Of a DNA stretch of 9,864 nucleotides, positions 6,701-9,864 are shown one piece after another. Source of the DNA: Candidatus Dojkabacteria bacterium UBA3081 (GTDB lineage: Bacteria > Patescibacteriota > Dojkabacteria > SC72). A program made the translations under genes and the position numbers. The stretch covers positions 21,509-31,372 of the forward strand of contig DFBL01000025.1 of assembly GCA_002366615.1 (NCBI GenBank), given 5' to 3'. Under the pieces are notes generated by a model that ran no database searches, was not told the origin of the DNA, and saw nothing but the letters and a program-made list of their open reading frames with translations. Each line of letters opens with the position of its first letter. Within the stretch, counting starts at the first letter, position 1.

Positions 6701-7318
6701 TTAACTCAAATTCAATCAACTTATTTTTATTCCTTCAAGAAAGGTTTTAACTTTATCTCAATACCTTTCCTTTGGGATAATTCAGGTGAACCTGCAACTG
6801 CGGCCACACTATTACTTTACTTAAATGAAAATTACAATAATAATTTCTATTCTATTTCAAAATATTTTAATAATTGGAAAATTGTTGGCCAAAATATAGA
6901 ATTATACGATAGTAATGATTTTCAATTATTACCTGGAGAAGGTTATGCTATTAAAGCTAAAGAGGATGTAAATATAGTTCTAAGAGGATATCCTATTCAA
7001 TATGAAAATCCGACTGATACCGCTCCTATAACCCTATTTAAAGGATGGAATCTAATAGGTCTATATGGTACTGGAGTTAAATCCTACACGGCTAAGAGTT
7101 TAATTGAAGACATCAATGGATTTAATGACCCTGATTTTACAGCAGATAATGTAAGTAGATGGGAATCAGACATGCAAAGATATGATGGCTTCCAGGTAGT
7201 TGATGAAAATGGTGCTACACTAGAATACGGCTTTGATTTCCCAATTAATCTTTTGCAATCGTACTTTGTTAGAGTACAAGATGGTTCAGGAAATTGGCAA
7301 CCAGAATTAGGTCAATAG
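3791..7318 (+). CDS. Giant membrane-anchored Cys-rich surface protein with Fn3-like domain
   Basis: This 1175-residue protein has a basic N-terminus and one hydrophobic anchor (about residues 19-36). Residues 42-172 are Fn3-like, with FSNISSSSVTVSWNT and TITGLNPESTYSF. Residues 180-290 look like a beta-sandwich domain (GTIKDANNE..., NSNGNWYIDL). Residues 300-345 are a Ser/Thr/Asn-rich linker. Three 60-residue Cys-rich repeats fill 348-518, further Cys-rich modules cover 528-660, and a Glu-Pro spacer lies at 663-678. More Cys-rich segments run to about 865. A motif FLDQNGNNIYDEN (945-957) resembles calcium-binding SD-type repeats. Residues 980-1070 and 1079-1161 are two beta-rich modules with GFNFISIPF and GWNLIG signatures, shared with the 709-residue protein at 180-2309. 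There is no LPxTG signal. The many Cys suggest extracellular disulphides. A role in attachment to a host or partner cell is a reasonable inference for such an organism but is not shown by the sequence. Confidence 0.8.
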   Translation: MEVSELSKSKYKLKKVLKTSILVLLLIFIGFLIYEYIRIKPRDVRFSNISSSSVTVSWNTKTPTSATAIAFEGDTPLPIRLFCFGKEKFFDTRDVREAEIEAAQEVKTNSDDLSLTMDDFQTEITVEKLGEYYTHHVTITGLNPESTYSFMTGESLLFSELSISNSLSSATTLPISEYISDPSPAYGTIKDANNEIKQYDELVNVTDGVVYLFYLDKNTQQNSQLLSGILNSNGNWYIDLSLLKSFKETYASVGDALVAELIIDAGPLGLWRKTESAYSLAPSTLMIINAPDSIQEENSENIPIKLSTSRASTSTSLSSLNLNNQTNYSTKKSFISNFVSNSYAQAVGCDCTPQCPSSHPNSSCTRVGYDCLSTTVTCIKVNSYGTPCGGTNSKVCYSAPPDQPTCVGCSCTPSCPANYPYSSCDKENCNSNVVKCVRLNSCGTPCGGESSKTCYSAPTKDPKPACTGCSCTVSCPSDYPHSLACPSGKTCESKIEYCSRKNSCKEYCGGTESLKCFKVVSDNNINTCPTPDSQNRSPASRESNNSCKYFDKPCGKCYYISEWFPDCSPHYVECSTSNCNTGKLEEWNCNNFPQYDPEDTVCPGGSTQTPSNGSWCTYYNENCKHCQRNETAGGTYSIWKVTDIEDCGNNRTASIFECNNPIEPKPEPDPEPEPEPEPQTPSMCQCGTANGTIFKEIPPSTKWSDIDLTLCATGCSVNGEPPVFPLGNGTISWECSGTNYTKGSCRAEHQNLEYVWDQGDIINHDLIGGTFVLELDPGVRCPSINLDKEKVSHCVCKSGPDEGKIVDIDRYCRSTTRAFLTSFNTFGIPLKCAQDSVKGDVCKRDGTTCQIRSYRYVNENALYCDGDIKGLQDNINSTQPINTSSIKLVKKVSAQKSDNNLRYIVDKETGLFINLPIGVYHFEYQGDIYSVKIATQGEGYGVLLFLDQNGNNIYDENVDINLNENASLLKLTQIQSTYFYSFKKGFNFISIPFLWDNSGEPATAATLLLYLNENYNNNFYSISKYFNNWKIVGQNIELYDSNDFQLLPGEGYAIKAKEDVNIVLRGYPIQYENPTDTAPITLFKGWNLIGLYGTGVKSYTAKSLIEDINGFNDPDFTADNVSRWESDMQRYDGFQVVDENGATLEYGFDFPINLLQSYFVRVQDGSGNWQPELGQ
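4832..5344 (+). repeat. Three tandem 180-bp repeats encoding Cys-rich modules
   Basis: Within the 1175-residue protein, units begin at 4832, 5012 and 5192, a period of exactly 60 codons (the third unit ends about 5344). The protein consensus is GCxCTxxCPSxxPxSxC...VxCxxxNSxGTPCGG...SKxCYSAP, with 8 to 10 Cys per unit. Units 1 and 2 are most alike; unit 3 differs most in its second half (KEYCGG, LKCFKVV). The spacing and conserved Cys pattern point to tandem duplication of a disulphide-stabilised module. DNA identity is moderate, so the duplication is not recent. Confidence 0.85.
5777..5824 (+). repeat. Glu-Pro dipeptide spacer tract
   Basis: The codons for residues 663-678 of the surface protein alternate GAA/GAG/GAT/AAG with CCA/CCT/CCG, giving a PE-type rigid spacer (EPKPEPDPEPEP...). 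Such tracts commonly hold domains away from a cell wall. The near-identical codons make it prone to slippage and length variation. Confidence 0.8.
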
Positions 7319-7340
7319 AGGCTTAATAGGATTGAGATAT

Positions 7341-7368
7341 AAAAAAGGGGAACTAGGTTCCCCTTTTT
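7341..7368. terminator. Bidirectional intrinsic terminator
   Basis: GGGGAAC (7347-7353), loop TAG, and GTTCCCC (7357-7363) form a perfect 7-bp GC-rich stem. It is flanked by A6 on the left and T5 on the right, so it has a U-tract in either direction. It lies 22 bases after the stop of the 1175-residue gene and 20 bases beyond the stop of the convergent membrane-protein gene, and serves both. Confidence 0.92.
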
Positions 7369-7388
7369 ATTTACTTAAGACTAAAATC

Positions 7389-7724
7389 TTACAAAGCACC
7401 CATTAACTTAAGAGCCCATTCAGATACAAATGGAATATCATATCTCTCTCCCTTTGTTATCTTTACAATACCCATTACTATCAATATGAATGTTCCTAAA
7501 CCAATAAAAGGAGCTAATACAATAATAATACTAGCAACTATCTGGATTACACCAATAATAGTATATTGTGCCCCCATATATCTAACGAATTGATCATCTT
7601 TTTCTACTAGAAGAAGTATAAAACCGACAATTGGAATACAGGATAAAATTGCTATAGTTTTATTCTCCTCATTGTACTTTATTTCATCCAATGTGTAGAT
7701 TTTCTTAGCTTTCTTTTCTTCCAT
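7389..7724 (-). CDS. Small DUF4870/Tic20-like membrane protein
   Basis: This 111-residue protein has a charged N-terminus (MEEKKAKKIYTLDEI) and the motif ENKTIAILSCIPIVGFILLLVEKDDQFVRYMGAQ. A first membrane segment (about 24-40) is followed by a short polar loop, then by two more hydrophobic segments (about 53-69 and 70-88). This matches the DUF4870/Tic20-like family pattern (NKxxAxLSYIPxxGxI..., FVRFHAxQ). The molecular function of most members is unknown. The gene diverges from lexA across 134 bp, and its presumed -10 box TATACT lies in one of the GTATAC motifs there, so it may share regulation with lexA. The sequence TAAAATACATTATGGA at its start is identical to that at the pcm start. Confidence 0.75.
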   Translation of the reverse strand: MEEKKAKKIYTLDEIKYNEENKTIAILSCIPIVGFILLLVEKDDQFVRYMGAQYTIIGVIQIVASIIIVLAPFIGLGTFILIVMGIVKITKGERYDIPFVSEWALKLMGAL

Positions 7725-7756
7725 AATGTATTTTAATTATTAAATTATATTATCTT

Positions 7757-7785
7757 AGTATACACATATGATATTAACTTAACAA
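7757..7785 (-). promoter_or_regulatory. Promoter of the DUF4870-like gene (TTGTTA-N17-TATACT)
   Basis: On the minus strand TTGTTA (7780-7785) and TATACT (7757-7762) are 17 bp apart, giving a leader of about 25 bases. The -10 overlaps a GTATAC motif (7758-7763). An alternative is the TAAAAT at 7730-7735, which would give a leaderless mRNA as for pcm but lacks a good -35. Confidence 0.5.
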
Positions 7786-7851
7786 CGGTATACTATAAGT
7801 ACTTGAACGGTATACCATTAGTGGTATACTAGTGTAATAAAATGAGTATAC
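7758..7851. promoter_or_regulatory. Cluster of five GTATAC motifs, candidate LexA operators
   Basis: The palindromic hexamer GTATAC occurs at 7758-7763, 7788-7793, 7810-7815, 7824-7829 and 7846-7851, with start-to-start spacings of 30, 22, 14 and 22 bp. Four read GTATACTA on one strand (the first on the minus strand), and the first and last share GTATACTAAG. The third is the perfect palindrome GGTATACC. Motif 1 covers the -10 of the leftward gene, motif 4 the -10 of lexA, motif 3 the lexA spacer, motif 2 lies between the two -35 boxes, and motif 5 lies just before the lexA start codon. LexA autoregulation is the usual rule, so these are the obvious operator candidates; binding is not shown. 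Confidence 0.55.
7803..7830 (+). promoter_or_regulatory. Promoter of lexA (TTGAAC-N16-TATACT)
   Basis: TTGAAC (7803-7808) and TATACT (7825-7830) are separated by 16 bp; transcription would begin near 7836-7838, about 20 bases before the ATG at 7859. GTATAC motifs overlap the spacer and the -10 box. No Shine-Dalgarno sequence is visible. Confidence 0.6.
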
Positions 7852-7858
7852 TAAGTAT

Positions 7859-8506
7859 ATGGTAGGCAAATTAACAGAAAGACAAGAAGAGGTACTTAGA
7901 GTAATTAGAAATTTCTTTTTAGATAACGGATATGCACCTTCACTTACAGAATTACAAACCATTCTTGGTATAACTACCAAAAGAGGTGTTGTTAACCATT
8001 TAGAGGCCCTAGAGAAGAAGGGGTATATTATCAGAACCAGTGAACCCAGAGGAATACAAATTGTCTCAGAGGATGAAGAGGTATATGAGTATTTAGTAGG
8101 TATACCTATATTGGGATATGCTAATGCTGGGATACCAATGGTATTAGCAAATGAACAGAATTTAGGCTTGCTTCAAGTAGAAAAGGAGTTATTAGGCAAA
8201 AAAAAGGATCTCTTTGGATTAATAATAAAAGGAGATTCAATGAATCAAAGAGAAATAGATGGTAGGAATTTAGATGAAGGACATTACCTTGTAGTTCAGA
8301 GAGATTGCACAATTGAAGATGGTGATGTTGTTGTAGCAATTGTTGATGGATGTGCAACTGTAAAAAGTATTAAAAGAGATGAGGAGATGGTAATCCTTTA
8401 TCCTCAATCAAATAATCAGATACATAAACCAATATACTTAGATAGGAATAGTGACTCTATAATAAATGGGAAGGTAATAATGGTATTAGATAATCCTCAG
8501 GCTTAA
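7859..8506 (+). CDS. lexA: LexA-type SOS repressor (self-cleaving, S24 family)
   Basis: This 215-residue protein has a winged helix-turn-helix N-terminus: LTERQEEVLRVIRNFF, then GYAPSLTELQTILGI, then VVNHLEALEKKGYI. It also has a peptidase S24 C-terminal domain. The self-cleavage bond is Ala90-Gly91 in GYANAGIPM. The catalytic Ser is Ser127 in KGDSMNQ and the general-base Lys is Lys169 in ATVKSIKRD. All the parts needed for RecA-stimulated autoproteolysis are present, so DNA damage should relieve repression. Compared with E. coli LexA (202 residues) it is slightly longer around the REIDGRN loop. Its promoter region carries five GTATAC motifs, likely its own operators, and no canonical CTGT-N8-ACAG or GAAC-N4-GTTC box. 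It ends convergently with nrdG, the two TAA stops sharing the bases TTAA at 8503-8506. Confidence 0.93.
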   Translation: MVGKLTERQEEVLRVIRNFFLDNGYAPSLTELQTILGITTKRGVVNHLEALEKKGYIIRTSEPRGIQIVSEDEEVYEYLVGIPILGYANAGIPMVLANEQNLGLLQVEKELLGKKKDLFGLIIKGDSMNQREIDGRNLDEGHYLVVQRDCTIEDGDVVVAIVDGCATVKSIKRDEEMVILYPQSNNQIHKPIYLDRNSDSIINGKVIMVLDNPQA

Positions 8507-9198
8507 TTTCGAATTTCTACATTTCTAACATATTTCTGCATTTCTTTTTTCATACTCTCTAACTCATTTTGAGTAAATGAATTCCTGTTATTTAGCTTAG
8601 GGTTAATAGTTTTACCTGGTCTGAAATTTTGAATATAGTACTTTTTAGAACCCTTTATTAATTTCCCAATACCTTTAACAGATTTAAGTGTATGTATACC
8701 CTTAACATAGGTAGTCCTAAATTCATAGTCTTTTCCTCTCTTCTGAATCAACCTAATACTTTCCTCAATCTCTTCATACTCTATACTCTCTTCTAATTCC
8801 TGTTTGTATATCTCTGTCTCATATTTAACATCCATTGCCCAGTAATCAACAATATCCAAATCTAAAATCTCTTTAACAATCTTAGAATTAGTTCCATTAG
8901 TATCTAGCTTAACCAAATATCCCATCTCTTTTATTTTTTTAATAAAAGGGATTAGATCTAAATGAAGAGTTGGTTCTCCACCTGTAATAACAACAGCTTC
9001 TAAGAGGCCTTGTCTCTCTTTAAGAAAGGAGAAAATTTCATCCTCATTAACAACTGAAGACTTTCTGTATGGAGAAATAACTAGCTCAGGGTTATGACAG
9101 TACTCACACCTAAGGTTACAACCATATGTAAAGAGTATACATGCTATTTTCCCAGGATAGTCTAAAAGGGTAGATTTTTGAAATCCCGTAATTAGCAT
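8503..9198 (-). CDS. nrdG: Anaerobic ribonucleotide reductase activating protein (radical SAM)
   Basis: This 231-residue radical-SAM enzyme has the cluster motif CNLRCEYC (Cys27, Cys31, Cys34) that binds a [4Fe-4S] cluster, and GGEPTL (about 78-83) for SAM binding. It begins GFQKSTLLDYPGKIACILFTYGC, typical of the NrdG2-type activases found beside class III reductases. It generates a 5'-deoxyadenosyl radical that abstracts hydrogen from the reductase's glycine, switching on dNTP synthesis without oxygen. Its ATG directly follows the TAG of the small glycyl-radical ORF with no spacer, so translation is likely coupled. The order nrdD, radical domain, nrdG puts activator and substrate in one transcript. 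No separate promoter or Shine-Dalgarno is evident. The family name fits well; closely related pyruvate formate-lyase activases are excluded mainly by the neighbours. Confidence 0.93.
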   Translation of the reverse strand: MLITGFQKSTLLDYPGKIACILFTYGCNLRCEYCHNPELVISPYRKSSVVNEDEIFSFLKERQGLLEAVVITGGEPTLHLDLIPFIKKIKEMGYLVKLDTNGTNSKIVKEILDLDIVDYWAMDVKYETEIYKQELEESIEYEEIEESIRLIQKRGKDYEFRTTYVKGIHTLKSVKGIGKLIKGSKKYYIQNFRPGKTINPKLNNRNSFTQNELESMKKEMQKYVRNVEIRN

Positions 9199-9336
9199 CT
9201 ATATATTAAATGTTACTCTATCCTTAAACTCTGCTTGTTTCCCAGGATTCCATTGAGTAACTGGTCTAATATAACCGACTACACGTGAGTACACCTCACA
9301 TCTTTGTCTTGTAGCTAATTTATCTTGTTTTGCCAT
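9199..9336 (-). CDS. Separate glycyl-radical domain of class III ribonucleotide reductase
   Basis: A 45-codon ORF starts at ATG 9334-9336 and ends at TAG 9199-9201. Its product includes RCEVYSRVVGYIRPVTQWN and GKQAEFKDRVTF, the conserved C-terminal glycyl-radical region of NrdD; Gly21 is the expected radical site. In most class III reductases this segment is the end of the same chain as the catalytic barrel. Here it lies in the same frame as the upstream nrdD part, but after a TAA (9355-9357) and six further codons (FFTVRI). It could be translated alone as a detachable subunit, as YfiD acts for pyruvate formate-lyase, or be joined by readthrough of the TAA. Its conserved sequence shows it is functional, not decayed. 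nrdG starts immediately after its stop. It is easily missed because of its length. Confidence 0.85.
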   Translation of the reverse strand: MAKQDKLATRQRCEVYSRVVGYIRPVTQWNPGKQAEFKDRVTFNI

Positions 9337-9354
9337 TATACGAACAGTAAAAAA

Positions 9355-9864
9355 TTAAATAAGTTCTTTAAAAAGCTGTCCATCAATATATCCTGACTGT
9401 GCATCACACTTAGGACAATACATATGCTCTCCTGCAATATATCCATGTATAGGGCAGATACTAAAAGTAGGAGTAAGAGAAAAGTAGGGAAGTTTGTAAT
9501 TCTCTGCTACCTTTTTTACAAAGTGTCTTACCCCTTCTACAGAAGGCATTCTCTCTCCCAAAAAGACATGTAATACTGTACCACCCGTATACTTACACTG
9601 AAAATCATCCTGTAAATCTAAAGCTTCGAATATATCATCTGTAAAACCAACAGGAAGTTGAGAGGAGTTTGTATAGTAAGGAGAACTACTTCTCTTTTTG
9701 CCAATATCTGAAGCTGCAATAATAGCATCTCCAAACTTTTTCTTATCAGCTTTAGCAAATCTATATGTTGTACCCTCTCCAGGAGTAGCTTCTAAATTGA
9801 ATAGCTGATTAGTTTCCTCTTGATATTGTATTAATTTCTCTCTCATATGCTCCATTACCTCTAA
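9355..9864 (-). CDS. nrdD: Class III (anaerobic) ribonucleotide reductase, C-terminal part of catalytic chain (5' end outside window)
   Basis: The frame is open to the window edge (the first codons seen encode LEVMEHMREKL), so the Met at 9853-9855 is internal, not the start. Diagnostic NrdD segments are YQEETNQLFNLEATPGEGTT, GFTDDIFEALDLQDDFQ, YTGGTVLHVFLGE and the zinc site CPIHGYIAGEHMYCPKC. The enzyme reduces ribonucleoside triphosphates to dNTPs in the absence of oxygen, using a glycyl radical made by NrdG. Unusually, this chain ends with TAA soon after the zinc site, without the RVxGY radical motif; that motif is encoded by the next small ORF at 9199-9336. If the TAA is real, this is the catalytic chain of a split reductase. 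The active-site cysteines lie upstream of the window and cannot be checked. Confidence 0.93.
   Translation of the reverse strand, partial: LEVMEHMREKLIQYQEETNQLFNLEATPGEGTTYRFAKADKKKFGDAIIAASDIGKKRSSSPYYTNSSQLPVGFTDDIFEALDLQDDFQCKYTGGTVLHVFLGERMPSVEGVRHFVKKVAENYKLPYFSLTPTFSICPIHGYIAGEHMYCPKCDAQSGYIDGQLFKELI

Noticed and set aside
7842..7865. Seven-codon ORF (MSILSIW) overlapping the lexA start as a leader peptide
   Set aside because: It has no ribosome-binding site, lies within the GTATAC motif region, and such a short frame is expected by chance.
9327..9342. TATAAT overlapping the start codon of the small glycyl-radical ORF as a promoter for it or nrdG
   Set aside because: No acceptable -35 hexamer lies 16-18 bases upstream, and the genes are arranged as one tight operon with nrdD.
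1..9864. CRISPR array, insertion sequence, prophage or attachment site
   Set aside because: I saw no regularly spaced short direct repeats with unique spacers, no transposase or integrase, and no direct repeat of the tRNA-Pro 3' end. The only tandem repeats are the coding repeats of the surface protein.

Overview
The window is AT-rich DNA (GC looks like roughly a third) with tightly packed genes and hardly any Shine-Dalgarno sequences. It carries two very large N-terminally anchored surface proteins. TGA acts as an ordinary stop: the window's genes close to full family length with standard stops, and an ATGA junction joins the first two. That argues against the Gracilibacteria/Absconditabacteria code. 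Taken together this suggests a Candidate Phyla Radiation (Patescibacteria) genome, perhaps Dojkabacteria- or Microgenomates-like. The taxonomic guess is inference from style and is only moderately secure.

Left part (1-3626): the tail of an unrecognised gene overlaps by 4 bases a 709-residue membrane-anchored exoprotein with a fibronectin-III-like domain and a lysozyme/transglycosylase-like domain. Facing it on the minus strand is a two-gene unit, a 62-residue CPxC zinc-ribbon protein followed by a DUF134 helix-turn-helix protein. Its promoter is bracketed by two identical-type palindromes, TGGGT-N4-ACCCA, 41 bp apart. Divergent from it is pcm (protein-L-isoaspartate O-methyltransferase), apparently transcribed as a leaderless or nearly leaderless mRNA.

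Middle (3605-7388): a minus-strand tRNA-Pro(UGG) with encoded CCA overlaps the 3' end of pcm. A 1175-residue surface protein follows. It shares its plan with the 709-residue protein (N-terminal anchor, Fn3-like domain, Cys-rich middle, duplicated C-terminal module) and adds three 60-residue Cys-rich repeats and a Glu-Pro spacer. A strong bidirectional terminator separates it from the next, convergent gene.

Right part (7389-9864): a small DUF4870/Tic20-like membrane protein and lexA diverge from a 134-bp intergenic region that holds five GTATAC hexamers placed over both promoters, a plausible SOS-type control region. lexA converges on the anaerobic ribonucleotide reductase operon, sharing a TTAA at the stops. 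That operon reads nrdD (5' part outside the window), a separate 45-codon ORF carrying the glycyl-radical motif, and nrdG. The nrdD frame ends at a TAA just after its zinc site. The radical-bearing glycine lies beyond it, in the same frame but behind its own ATG, so the reductase appears to be split into a catalytic chain and a detachable radical domain. This split and the two operator clusters are the most interesting signals in the window.
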